Positions 15,938-23,963 of a stretch of DNA of 64,000 nt are shown in pieces; position 1 is the stretch's first letter; each line of letters opens with the position of its first letter. Both the position numbers and the translations under genes were made by a program. The DNA comes from CAWFMO01 sp963817065 (GTDB lineage Bacteria; Actinomycetota; Thermoleophilia; Solirubrobacterales; 70-9): assembly GCA_963817065.1 (NCBI GenBank), contig CAWFMO010000001.1:992001-1056000 (forward strand), given 5' to 3'. Under the pieces are notes generated by a model. The model was not told the DNA's origin. It ran no database searches and saw only the letters and a list, made by a program, of their open reading frames with translations.

Positions 15938-17182
15938 GTGCGAACCGACACCGCGCGCCTCAGCTTCGAGATCGCCGCCCGTGACGGGGACGCCCGCACG
16001 GGCCTGATCGATACCGCGCACGGGCCCGTGGCGACGCCGGCGTTCGTGCCGCTGGCGACCAAGGCGGCGGTGCGGACGCTGAGCTCCGACGACGTCGCCG
16101 GGCTCGGCTACGAGATGGTGCTCGGCAACACCTTCCACCTGTTCATGGCGCCCGGCCACGAGCGGATCGCGCGCGCCGGCGGGCTGCACGAGTTCATGGG
16201 CTGGGAGCGCGCGATCATCACCGACTCGGGCGGCTTCCAGGTCTTCTCGCTCGCCCACGGCGGGGTCGCCGACGAGATCAAGAGTCGGCGGGATCCCAAA
16301 GCCGACGCGACCTCAAGCCGCCCCCGGCCGCGAAGCGGAGGAGGCGGCGCAGTCGCGATCAGCGAAGCCGGGGTCGAGTTTCGCTCGCTTCAGGACGGCT
16401 CGAAGCGCTTCCTCGGCCCCGAGACCTCGATGGAGATCCAGGCGGCTCTCGGCTCCGACATCGCCTTGGTCTTCGATGAGTGCACGCCCTTCAACGCCGA
16501 TCGCGAGTACACGGCCCGCTCCACGGAACGAACCCACCGCTGGCTCGGGCGCTGCCTCGAGTGGCACGCGGCCAACGGCCCCGAGCGCCAGGCGGTCTTC
16601 GGGATCGTCCAGGGCGGGGTCCACGAGGATCTGCGCCGCGAGTCGGCCGAGGCCGTGGCGGCGGCGGGGGTCGACGGGATCGCGATCGGCGGCACGCTGG
16701 GGCGCGACAAGCCGGAGATGTACGGGGTGCTCGACATGACCCTGCGCCACCTGCCCCCCGATACACCGAAGCACCTGCTCGGGATCGGCGAGATCGACGA
16801 CCTGCTCGAGGGGATCGGGCGCGGGATCGACATGTTCGACTGCGCGGTCCCGACCCGGCTCGCGCGCCACGGCGTCGCGCTCGGACCCGAGCCCGGCGCC
16901 CGCTTCCGGATCGACCTCGCGAAGGCGCGCTACGCCGAGCAGTTCGTGCCGCTGGTCGAGGGCTGCCCGTGTGCGACCTGCGCCCGCCACACCCGCGGCT
17001 ACCTGCACTACCTCGCGCGCAGCGAGGAGATGACCGGCGGGCGGCTGCTGACCGAGCACAACCTCGCCTACACCCGCGAGCTGATCCTCGGCGCGCGGCG
17101 CGCGATCGAGGCCGGCGGTTTCGCCGCCTACAAGGAGGCCGTGCTCGCGGGCGCCGTCCCCTGGGAGGCCGGAGCGGCCTAG
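15938..17182 (+). CDS. tgt: tRNA-guanine transglycosylase
   Basis: 414 residues. It exchanges guanine 34 of GUN-anticodon tRNAs for a queuosine precursor (preQ1) or queuine. D96 in TDSGGFQ, the GIVQGGVHEDLR segment, the nucleophile region DMFDC (298-302) and the zinc site C343, C345, C348, H374 are intact. Residues about 116-141 are a low-complexity Arg/Ser/Gly insertion between ADEIK and GVEFRS, where the family has only a few residues; its DNA contains two hairpins. GTG start 18 bp after gpmI. The stop shares CTAG with the convergent kinase gene. No queuosine biosynthesis genes are nearby. Confidence 0.95.
   Translation: MRTDTARLSFEIAARDGDARTGLIDTAHGPVATPAFVPLATKAAVRTLSSDDVAGLGYEMVLGNTFHLFMAPGHERIARAGGLHEFMGWERAIITDSGGFQVFSLAHGGVADEIKSRRDPKADATSSRPRPRSGGGGAVAISEAGVEFRSLQDGSKRFLGPETSMEIQAALGSDIALVFDECTPFNADREYTARSTERTHRWLGRCLEWHAANGPERQAVFGIVQGGVHEDLRRESAEAVAAAGVDGIAIGGTLGRDKPEMYGVLDMTLRHLPPDTPKHLLGIGEIDDLLEGIGRGIDMFDCAVPTRLARHGVALGPEPGARFRIDLAKARYAEQFVPLVEGCPCATCARHTRGYLHYLARSEEMTGGRLLTEHNLAYTRELILGARRAIEAGGFAAYKEAVLAGAVPWEAGAA
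16284..16348 (+). repeat. Double-hairpin insertion within tgt
   Basis: Two adjacent inverted repeats lie in the non-conserved part of tgt: GTCGGC (16284-16289) with GCCGAC (16301-16306), and GCCGCC (16317-16322) with GGCGGC (16343-16348). The second loop core (16323-16342) matches the rapZ element at 18 of 20 positions. The reading frame is kept. Confidence 0.55.
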
Positions 17183-18348
17183 TTCGAGTTGTCGTCGATC
17201 AGGTCGCGGATCCCCTGGATCTGCTCCTGGACGTTGTCCTCGACCACCTGCTCGACCTTCGCCTTGTCGCTGGGGCTCGAGCTCGCGAGCACGACGAGCC
17301 CGGCGACGGTCGCGGCGAGCAGCAGCAGGACGATCACCGCGAGCAGGTTGCGCGCGATGCCGCCGGCGGAGCGCTCCTTGGGGGGCTTGGGCTCGCGGCG
17401 CGGGGGCTGGCGGCGGGGCTGCGAGCGCCGCCGCGGGGGCTCGGCCTCGGTCCGCGGAAGGTGGCGGGTGGCGGCCGTGTCGTCGGCGCCCATGACCGTC
17501 GTCGAGGCGGTCGGGAGCGTCCCGGTCCCGTCGACGAGCGCGTCGGCGAGCTCGCCGGCGGCGGCGAAGCGGTGCTCCTGGCGGGTCTCGAGCGCGACGA
17601 GGACCGCGTCGCCGACGCTCTGCGGGACCTCGGCGTTGTAGGTCGAGGGGTGGAGCGGCTGCTCGGACTGCTGGCGGACCGCGAGCTCGGCCAACGAGGC
17701 GCCCTCGTATGGAAGCCGCCCGGCGAGGAACTGGTAGAGGACGACGCCGAGCGCGTAGACGTCGGACGCCGGGGTCGCCTCCTCGCCGCGCGCCTGCTCG
17801 GGGGCGAGATAGGCGGCGGTTCCGACGACGGAGCCGGCCTGGGTGATTCGCGTCTGCTCGGTCGCGCGCGCGATCCCGAAGTCGGCGAGCTTGACCGTCA
17901 TCTCACCGCCGCCCGCCGGGCCGCCGATCACCATCAGGTTCCCGGGCTTGACGTCGCGGTGGATGATCCGGTGGCGGTGGGCGTACTCGAGCCCGGCGCA
18001 GGCCTGGACGCCGATGTCGACCGAGACCGAGGGCGGCAGCTTGCCCTTCGCCTGCAGAAGCTGGGCGCCCGACTTGCCCTTGACGTACTCCATGACGATG
18101 TAGTGGCGGGCGGAGTCGATCCCGGTGTCGTAGACCTGGACGATGTTGGGGTGGACGAGCTTCGCGACCGCGAGCGCCTCGCGGCGGAAGCGGGCGACGA
18201 AGCGCTCGTCGTCGGAGAGGTGCTCGGCGAGGATCTTGACCGCGACCGTCCGCTGGAGCGTCGTGTCGGTCGCCCTGTAGACGCTCGACATCCCGCCCGA
18301 GCCGAGCCGGTCCTCGATCCGGTAGCGGTCGGAGATCATCTCCGGCAT
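17179..18348 (-). CDS. Membrane-anchored Ser/Thr protein kinase (Hanks type)
   Basis: 389 residues. The kinase domain (8-270) is complete: Gly loop GSGGMSSVY, K38 in VAVKIL, HRDVKPGN (130-137), DFG (156-158) and APE (182-184). It is followed by a Pro/Arg-rich cytosolic linker (300-328), one transmembrane helix (about 334-355) and only some 34 extracytoplasmic residues, predicted helical. There are no PASTA repeats, unlike PknB. It phosphorylates cytosolic proteins; the tiny outer tail suggests it senses through a partner. The upstream lipoprotein gene overlaps by one base (TAATG) and is the obvious candidate. Convergent with tgt, sharing a CTAG. Confidence 0.92.
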   Translation of the reverse strand: MPEMISDRYRIEDRLGSGGMSSVYRATDTTLQRTVAVKILAEHLSDDERFVARFRREALAVAKLVHPNIVQVYDTGIDSARHYIVMEYVKGKSGAQLLQAKGKLPPSVSVDIGVQACAGLEYAHRHRIIHRDVKPGNLMVIGGPAGGGEMTVKLADFGIARATEQTRITQAGSVVGTAAYLAPEQARGEEATPASDVYALGVVLYQFLAGRLPYEGASLAELAVRQQSEQPLHPSTYNAEVPQSVGDAVLVALETRQEHRFAAAGELADALVDGTGTLPTASTTVMGADDTAATRHLPRTEAEPPRRRSQPRRQPPRREPKPPKERSAGGIARNLLAVIVLLLLAATVAGLVVLASSSPSDKAKVEQVVEDNVQEQIQGIRDLIDDNSN

Positions 18349-18848
18349 TACGGGCTCACCCCTCCGCCGGGGCCGACGCCGCCGCTGTCATCCTGGGGCG
18401 TCGTCGGGGTCGTCGGCTGGGTCGGGGTGGTCGGCGGCGGCTCCTGGGTCTGGGTCGGAGGCGGCTCCTCCTGGGTCGTCTCCTCCTTGGTAGTCGTCTC
18501 CTCCTCGGTGGTCGTCTCCTCCTGGGTCGTCGTCTCCTGGCTGATCCCCTCGCAGGTCTCGGGGTCGGAGGCGAGCGTCTGGAGGCGCTCGAATGCGTCG
18601 ATCAGCGCCTGCTTGAGCTCGGAGTCGATGTCGAGGCCGTCGATCTGCGAGGCGACGCCGGAGGCGGAGTCGGCCGCGCCCGAGCAGTCGCCCTCGTCGG
18701 CCTGCCGCTCGATCGCCTCGAGCGCGTCGTCGAGCTGGTTCGCGGTCGCGCTCGGGATCGCGTCGCTGCCCGAGGTGCAGGAGGAAAGCGCGAACGCGCA
18801 GCCGACGCCGAGCGCCAGAACGGCGGTTAGTCCGAAAAACCTTCGCAT
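18348..18848 (-). CDS. Thr/Glu/Pro-rich lipoprotein, kinase partner candidate
   Basis: 166 residues. Lipoprotein signal with lipobox LSSC (Cys24), a helical domain with several Cys (about 25-105: ERQADEGDCSG, DPETCEG), then a long Thr/Glu repeat tail turning into Thr/Pro repeats and Gly at the end, probably an extended stalk. No family recognised. The ATG at 18848 was chosen because TAGACT lies 7 bp upstream and the signal peptide starts there; an upstream ATG at 18866 is possible. It ends one base into the kinase gene, so the two proteins are made together and may form an envelope-sensing pair (inferred). Confidence 0.65.
   Translation of the reverse strand: MRRFFGLTAVLALGVGCAFALSSCTSGSDAIPSATANQLDDALEAIERQADEGDCSGAADSASGVASQIDGLDIDSELKQALIDAFERLQTLASDPETCEGISQETTTQEETTTEEETTTKEETTQEEPPPTQTQEPPPTTPTQPTTPTTPQDDSGGVGPGGGVSP
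18421..18545 (-). repeat. Degenerate tandem repeat coding Thr/Glu and Thr/Pro tail
   Basis: Imperfect copies of a short unit encoding ETTT/EETT and then TQ/TP motifs within the kinase-linked lipoprotein. Copy number may vary between strains. Confidence 0.5.
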
Positions 18849-18855
18849 CCGGGCG

Positions 18856-18861
18856 AGTCTA
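18856..18861 (-). promoter_or_regulatory. -10-like hexamer for lipoprotein-kinase operon
   Basis: TAGACT on the minus strand, 7 bp before the ATG at 18848, with TTGCGA about 20 bp further upstream as a weak -35. Predicts a leaderless lipoprotein-kinase transcript. Confidence 0.4.
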
Positions 18862-18899
18862 GTCATACGGTCATCACGGATTCGCAAGCGTTTGAACAC

Positions 18900-19643
18900 C
18901 TATTGACCCGCATAGAGTCGGTCCGCGAGCAGGTCGGGCAGCCCCGCCTTGCGGATCGCCTCGGCCGCCTTGTCGATCTCATAGTCGACCCGGTGGTAGG
19001 TCGCTTTCCAGTCGCCGGTGTCGAGCTCGAGCCAGGCCGCGCGCGGGTCGCCGTCGCGCGGCTGGCCGACGCTGCCGGGGTTGAGCATCCAGCGGCCCTC
19101 GGAGACGTCGAGCGTCCGCCCGCCCTCGGCCTGGCCGCCGGTCACCGACCCCTCGCCGCCGTCCCCGCCGCCGTCGGTGAAGAAGAGCGCCACGTGCGAG
19201 TGGCCGATCAGGCTCACGCGCTCGGCCTGCTCGACCATGCACTCGCCGGCCTGGTCGACCGCGAGCACGTATTCCCAGACCGGGTCGCGGGGTGAGGCGT
19301 GGTAGAGCGCGACCTCGTGCTCGGCGTCCTCGGGCTTGAGCCCGCGCAGGAACTTGATCGTCTCCGGGGCGCAGTTCTCGCGGGTCCAGCTCACGGCCTC
19401 GGCCGCCGCGGCGGAGAAGACGTCGGTGTCGATCTCGCCGAGCACCGCGAGGTCGTGGTTGCCGACCAGACTCAGGTCGCAGCGCTCCGCGACCAGGCTC
19501 GCGCACTCGTCGGGCTGGCCGCCGTAGCCGACGACGTCGCCGAGACACCAGATCTGCTCGACATCGCCGTCGTCGATCGCCTCGAGCACGGCCTCGAGCG
19601 CGGTCATGTTGCTGTGGATGTCTGTGAGTATCGCGAGGCGCAC
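18900..19643 (-). CDS. Metallophosphoesterase, YfcE/MJ0936-like
   Basis: 247-residue calcineurin-like phosphoesterase. Metal-binding motifs in order: D8-x-H10 in LTDIHSN, GD(V)VGYG with D36, GNHD (61-64) and a late GHSH; the C-terminal LNPGSVGQPRDGDPRAAW is typical of the small bacterial phosphodiesterases of this group. Cytosolic; the substrate is unknown. The GTG at 19643 is chosen because the core fold starts at once (VRLAILTDIHSN). It contains a Gly/Glu-rich insert after the GHSH region. It lies upstream of, and on the same strand as, the lipoprotein-kinase genes but is separated by 51 bp containing their promoter. Confidence 0.87.
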   Translation of the reverse strand: MRLAILTDIHSNMTALEAVLEAIDDGDVEQIWCLGDVVGYGGQPDECASLVAERCDLSLVGNHDLAVLGEIDTDVFSAAAAEAVSWTRENCAPETIKFLRGLKPEDAEHEVALYHASPRDPVWEYVLAVDQAGECMVEQAERVSLIGHSHVALFFTDGGGDGGEGSVTGGQAEGGRTLDVSEGRWMLNPGSVGQPRDGDPRAAWLELDTGDWKATYHRVDYEIDKAAEAIRKAGLPDLLADRLYAGQ

Positions 19644-19694
19644 GGGTTGCCCCCGCCGGGTGGGCGGGACCTCTGAGGGACGAGAGCGAGCATC

Positions 19695-19700
19695 TATCGT
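19695..19700 (+). promoter_or_regulatory. -10-like hexamer for M48 protease gene
   Basis: TATCGT ends 7 bp before the ATG at 19708, in the 64-bp gap divergent from the phosphoesterase gene. Confidence 0.4.
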
Positions 19701-19707
19701 AGGCAAG

Positions 19708-20946
19708 ATGCGCCTATCCCTCCGCCTCGGAGTGACGGCGGTCGCGGCCGTGATCGTCGCCGAGGCCGCGGTCTGGCTGCTGAGGCCGCGCGAGGGCACG
19801 GTGGAGGGCCCGAAGGCCTCCGAGAGCGCCTACTTCCCCGAGCGCGACGTGGCCGAGGCTCGCGACTACCGCGGCGACCAGCGCAAGCTGCTGATCGCGA
19901 CGCTCGCGGTCGAGGGCGGGCTGCTGATCGTGCTCGCGAGCGGCCGCCCGCAGGTCGTGCGGCGGGCGCTCGAGCGCGCGGGGGAGAAGCCGCTGCGCGG
20001 CGCCGCGATCGCCGGCGCCGGGATCTCGCTCGGGCTGGCGGCCGTCAGCCTGCCGTTCGCGATCGCCGCCCACGAGCGCGCGGTCGACGCCGGGCTCTCG
20101 GTCCAGGACCTCGGCGAATGGGGGGTCGACTGGCTCAAGTCGTCCGGGATCGGCGCCGCCCTCGCCGCCGGCGGGGCGACGGTCGCGATCGCGCTGATGC
20201 GCCGCTTCCCGCGCCGCTGGTGGGTCGCCGCCGCCGGGGCGGTGGTCGCCTTCGAGATCGTCTTCGTCTACCTGGCGCCGGTCGTGCTGGCGCCGGCGTT
20301 CAACAAGTTCACGCCCCTGCCCGATGGCGAGACGCGCTCCGACGTGCTCGAGCTCGGCGAGCGCGCGGGGGTCGACATCGGCGAGGTCTACCGCGTCGAC
20401 GCGAGCCGCCGCTCGACCTCGCTCAACGCCTACGTCAACGGGATCGGCTCGACCAAGCGCGTCGTCCTCTACGACAACCTGATCGAGGACGTACCCGAGG
20501 CCCAGCTGCGCTCGGTCGTCGCCCACGAGCTCGGCCACGTCGAGGGCCGCGACGTCCCTCGGGGGATGCTCTGGATCGCGATCGTCGCCCCGCTGGCGAC
20601 GCTGTTCATCGCCGGAGCGGGCGAGGCGCTGGCGCGCAGGGGAGGCGCCGAGCCGGGAACCCCGGCGGCGCTGCCGGCGCTGGCGCTGGTGCTCGGGGTC
20701 ACGGTCTTCGTCGTCGGCGTCGCCGGCAACCAGCTCTCGCGCGCGGTCGAGGCGCGCGCCGACACCTTCGCGCTCGAGCTCACCGACGATCCGCGGGCGC
20801 TGATCGCGATCCAGAAGCAGCTCGCCGCGCGCAATCTCTCCGACCCCGACCCGCCGGCGCTCGTCGAGATCCTGTTCGGGAGCCACCCGAGCGCGGTCGA
20901 GCGGATCGGCGCCGCCGAGGCCTGGCAGCGCGGCGAGCGCCCGTGA
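19708..20946 (+). CDS. M48 family (Ste24/HtpX-type) membrane metallopeptidase
   Basis: 412 residues with several membrane helices (about 8-25, 60-78, 98-120, 146-164, 171-195, then pairs near 285-305 and 325-345). The zinc motif HELGH (273-277) lies in SVVAHELGHVEG and a third-ligand Glu follows in AVEARADTFALEL, giving the gluzincin site; the NAYVNGIG segment before it is typical of CAAX-processing Ste24-like enzymes. Probably degrades or clips membrane proteins. The ATG at 19708 follows TATCGT by 7 bp. The rlmH gene begins 10 bp after the stop on the same strand. Confidence 0.88.
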   Translation: MRLSLRLGVTAVAAVIVAEAAVWLLRPREGTVEGPKASESAYFPERDVAEARDYRGDQRKLLIATLAVEGGLLIVLASGRPQVVRRALERAGEKPLRGAAIAGAGISLGLAAVSLPFAIAAHERAVDAGLSVQDLGEWGVDWLKSSGIGAALAAGGATVAIALMRRFPRRWWVAAAGAVVAFEIVFVYLAPVVLAPAFNKFTPLPDGETRSDVLELGERAGVDIGEVYRVDASRRSTSLNAYVNGIGSTKRVVLYDNLIEDVPEAQLRSVVAHELGHVEGRDVPRGMLWIAIVAPLATLFIAGAGEALARRGGAEPGTPAALPALALVLGVTVFVVGVAGNQLSRAVEARADTFALELTDDPRALIAIQKQLAARNLSDPDPPALVEILFGSHPSAVERIGAAEAWQRGERP

Positions 20947-20956
20947 GGACCCGCGC

Positions 20957-21376
20957 ATGAGGACCACCATCCTCGCGGTCGGGAGGATCAAGGCGCCGTT
21001 CACCGAGGCCGAGGCCCACTACCGCAAGCTGATCTCGCGCTATCAGCCGATCGAGATCTCCGAGGCCCGCGACGACGCCGGGATGGCCCGCCGGATCCCG
21101 GTCCGCGGCGCGAGCGTGGTCGCGCTCGACCGCGAGGGGCGCGAGCTTGACTCGCTCGAGTGGAGTGGCTGGCTCCAGGAGCGCCGGGTCGAGGCCCGCG
21201 ACCTCGTCTTCCTGATCGGCGGCCCGGAGGGGCTCGCGGCAGAGGCGCTCGGAGCGGCGACCCAGCGTCTCTCGCTCGGCCGCGAGACGATGGCCCACCA
21301 GCTCGCGCGCGTCGTCCTGCTCGAGCAGCTCTACCGCGCCTCGAAGATCATCGCCAACGAGCCATACCATCTGTAG
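20957..21376 (+). CDS. rlmH: 23S rRNA pseudouridine(1915) N3-methyltransferase
   Basis: 139 residues, slightly short of typical (155-160) but ending with the diagnostic C-terminal helix and tail HQLARVVLLEQLYRA...PYH. SPOUT-fold knotted SAM site: VFLIGGPEGL and the LSLGRETM loop. It methylates pseudouridine 1915 in helix 69 of assembled 70S ribosomes. ATG start 10 bp after the M48 gene; the stop abuts the argS ATG. Most likely one transcript with its neighbours. Confidence 0.93.
   Translation: MRTTILAVGRIKAPFTEAEAHYRKLISRYQPIEISEARDDAGMARRIPVRGASVVALDREGRELDSLEWSGWLQERRVEARDLVFLIGGPEGLAAEALGAATQRLSLGRETMAHQLARVVLLEQLYRASKIIANEPYHL
21365..21370 (+). promoter_or_regulatory. Possible internal -10 hexamer for argS
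   Basis: TACCAT in the last codons of rlmH, 6 bp before the argS ATG. Since it lies in coding sequence and argS directly abuts rlmH, it may be chance. Confidence 0.25.
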
Positions 21377-23011
21377 ATGAGTGCCGATCCAATAGGAGAG
21401 CTGCAGACGACCGTCGGCGAGGCCGCGGACGCGCTGCGGGCCGGAGATGGTGGCGCGGCCCCGCCGACGCTCGAGCGGCCGAAGCAGGAGGAGTTCGGCG
21501 ACTACTCGACCAACGCCGCGATGCTGCTCGCCCCGGTGCTCGGCGAGCAGCCGCGCGGGATCGCCGAGCGGCTCGCCGGCGAGCTCGAGGGGCGGCTCGG
21601 CGAGCGCCTCGATCGGGTCGAGGTCGCGGGCCCCGGGTTCCTCAACATCTTCCTCTCCGACGGCTGGTACCGCGACGCGATGGCGCGCGCGCTCGCCGGG
21701 GGCGGGCTCGAGCCGGTGGGGGAGGGCGGGGGCGTCCGGATCCTGATCGAGTTCGTCTCCGCCAACCCGACCGGGCCGATCACGGCCGCGAGCGGCCGCC
21801 ACGCCGCTTACGGAGACTCGCTGGCCCGGATCCTCGCCGCGACCGGCAACCAGGTCAGCCGCGAGTACTACGTCAACGACGCCGGCGGCCAGATCTCGCG
21901 CTTCGCCGAGTCGATCCGGGCCCAGATGCGCGGCGAGGACCCACCCGAGGACGGCTACCGCGGCGACTACGTCAAGGGGCTCGCCGAGCGGCTCGGGGCG
22001 GACGGGATCGCGCCCGACGACTCGGAGAACGAGATCGCGGCGCCGGCGGTCGCGCTGATGAGGGAGGCCGCCGAGCAGACGCTGCGCCGCTTCGGGGTCG
22101 AGTTCGACACCTGGTCCTCGGAGAGCGACTTTCACGCCAAGGGCGGGCCGGAGCGGGCGCTGGAGGACCTCGAGGCCACCGGCCACGTCTATGAGAGCGA
22201 GGGCGCGAAGTGGCTGCGGACGACCGACTTCGGCGACGACAAGGACCGGGTGCTGGTCCGCTCCGAGGGCGACCCGACCTATCTGCTCGCCGACGTCGCC
22301 TATCACCGCGACAAGCTCGCGCGCGCCGACCTGCTGATCGATGTGCTCGGAGCCGACCACCACGGCTACATCGGGCGCCTCAAGGCCGCGTTCGAGGCGC
22401 TCGGCCTCGACCCTCAGCGACTCGAGGCCGCGATCATGCAGCTCGTCCACGTCGTCGAGGGCGGCGAGCGGGCGCAGATGTCGAAGCGCGAGGGCGAGTT
22501 CGTCTCGCTCGACGAGTTGATCGACGACATCGGCGCCGACGCGGCGCGCTTCTTCATGCTCCAGCGCAGCCACGACACGACCGTCGACCTCGACCTCGAG
22601 CTCGCGCGGCGGCAGTCGAACGACAACCCGGTCTACTACGTCCAGTACGCCCACGCTCGGATCGCGAGCATCCTGCGAAAGGCCGGCGAGGACGGGGAGA
22701 GCCGCGCCGAAGCCGTCGACCCGCGCGCGCTGACGACGCCTTTCGAGCCCGCCGAGCGGGCGCTGCTCAAGCGGTTGCTCGAGCTGCCGCGCGAGATCGC
22801 CGAAGCGGCCGAGCGGCGCGCCCCGCACCGGCTCTGCGCCTACGCGACGGCGACCGCGGCCGACTTCCACGCCTTCTATCGCGACTGCCAGGTCGTCGGC
22901 GCCGAGGGCGAGGGGGTCGAGGACGCGCGGCTGGCGCTCTGCCTGCTGACCAAGCGGACGATCGCGAACACGCTCGAAACGCTCGGGATCGGCGCCCCGG
23001 AGCAGATGTGA
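21377..23011 (+). CDS. argS: Arginyl-tRNA synthetase
   Basis: 544 residues, class I aminoacyl-tRNA synthetase charging tRNA-Arg. An N-terminal additional domain (1-110), catalytic core with EFVSANPTGP (125-134) and EYYVNDAGGQ (163-172), a KMSKS equivalent MSKREG (368-373), and the C-terminal anticodon domain with QYAHARI. The HIGH motif is strongly degenerate: where most ArgRS have HVGH after NPTGP-L, this one reads ITAASGRH (135-142), lacking both first-turn His residues. The rest of the site is intact, so I consider it functional. The ATG directly follows the rlmH stop. Confidence 0.94.
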   Translation: MSADPIGELQTTVGEAADALRAGDGGAAPPTLERPKQEEFGDYSTNAAMLLAPVLGEQPRGIAERLAGELEGRLGERLDRVEVAGPGFLNIFLSDGWYRDAMARALAGGGLEPVGEGGGVRILIEFVSANPTGPITAASGRHAAYGDSLARILAATGNQVSREYYVNDAGGQISRFAESIRAQMRGEDPPEDGYRGDYVKGLAERLGADGIAPDDSENEIAAPAVALMREAAEQTLRRFGVEFDTWSSESDFHAKGGPERALEDLEATGHVYESEGAKWLRTTDFGDDKDRVLVRSEGDPTYLLADVAYHRDKLARADLLIDVLGADHHGYIGRLKAAFEALGLDPQRLEAAIMQLVHVVEGGERAQMSKREGEFVSLDELIDDIGADAARFFMLQRSHDTTVDLDLELARRQSNDNPVYYVQYAHARIASILRKAGEDGESRAEAVDPRALTTPFEPAERALLKRLLELPREIAEAAERRAPHRLCAYATATAADFHAFYRDCQVVGAEGEGVEDARLALCLLTKRTIANTLETLGIGAPEQM

Positions 23012-23021
23012 GTCGGGCCGG

Positions 23022-23801
23022 CTAGATGCCCTTGCGCAGCAGGACGTGCGGGATCGTGCGCACGATGAGGCTGATGTCGCGCCGCATCGACCAGTTCTCG
23101 ATGTAGTCGTAGTCGAGCTCGGCCATCTCGGTGATCGGGATCTGCGAGGCGCCGGCGACCTGCCAGGGACCGGTGAGCCCGGGGCGCATCTCGGCACGGC
23201 GGCGGAAGGTCCCGCGGATCTTGGCGTCCTCCTCGAGCACGAGCGGGCGGGGGCCGACGATGCTCATCTCGCCGGTCAGCACCTGGACGAGCTGCGGGAG
23301 CTCGTCGAGCGAGGTCGATCGCAGCCACTTGCCGACCCGCGTGATCCGCGGGTCGTCGCTGATCTTGAACAGCCCGTCGGCGGCCTCGTTGAGGTGGCGA
23401 AGCTTGTCCTTGTGATCGTCGGCGCCGTCGACCATCGTCCGGAACTTGAGCATGTCGAACCCGCGGCCGTCCTTGCCGATCCGGCGCTGGCGGAAGAGCA
23501 CGGGGCCGTGGGAGTCGAGCTTGATCGCGATCGCGATCAGGGCGATGATCGGCGAGAGGACGATCAGCGCCAGCCCCGACGCAAGCAGGTCGAGCGTGCG
23601 CTTCGCGACCCGCGACGCCGTACGGCGCTCCGGAATCGGGAACGCAAGCTCATCGGCGGCGGTAGGCGCGATCGGCGGCAGGTTGCGGACCGAATCCAGC
23701 GCACCGTGGGTCTGGGTAGCACTGGGCGTCGAGCCGACGTTCCCTGGCTCGCCGGCGCCAAACGCTGGTTCTATTGAAGACGTGTTGGACGTGTTCGCCA
23801 T
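23022..23801 (-). CDS. Undecaprenyl-phosphate sugar-1-phosphate transferase
   Basis: 259 residues. A disordered N-terminal 60 residues is followed by one membrane segment (about 70-92) and the bacterial sugar-transferase core: KFRTMV, the DELPQL motif, MSIVGPRPL and RPGLTGPWQVAG. This is the short (monotopic PglC-like) form without the N-terminal four-helix and nucleotide-sensing domains of WbaP. It moves a sugar-1-phosphate from UDP-sugar to undecaprenyl phosphate, the first membrane step of the polysaccharide made by the following 28 kb. ATG 23801 is preferred to GTG 23807 because a GGGGG run is better spaced. Confidence 0.9.
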   Translation of the reverse strand: MANTSNTSSIEPAFGAGEPGNVGSTPSATQTHGALDSVRNLPPIAPTAADELAFPIPERRTASRVAKRTLDLLASGLALIVLSPIIALIAIAIKLDSHGPVLFRQRRIGKDGRGFDMLKFRTMVDGADDHKDKLRHLNEAADGLFKISDDPRITRVGKWLRSTSLDELPQLVQVLTGEMSIVGPRPLVLEEDAKIRGTFRRRAEMRPGLTGPWQVAGASQIPITEMAELDYDYIENWSMRRDISLIVRTIPHVLLRKGI

Positions 23802-23963
23802 ATCCACATTCCCCCAGGCATCGTGCCCGGCTTAATTCGTGCGGCTCGTGGTCGTTCTTGGTTGCCGCTATGAAAATTGAAACGACTCAGCGGCAGAGTG
23901 TCCGCGTCCCTCAAGTCCCGGGCTGTCCACGCGCCGCCGAGGGACCGCATACTACGGGGAACC

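Noticed and set aside
18900..19799. Longer start for the phosphoesterase (GTG upstream of 19643)
   Set aside because: Adds about 50 non-conserved residues overlapping the divergent M48 gene's promoter and start.
23808..23963. A riboswitch or small RNA in the AT-richer gap before the epimerase gene
   Set aside because: No conserved fold or long inverted repeat could be recognised by eye.
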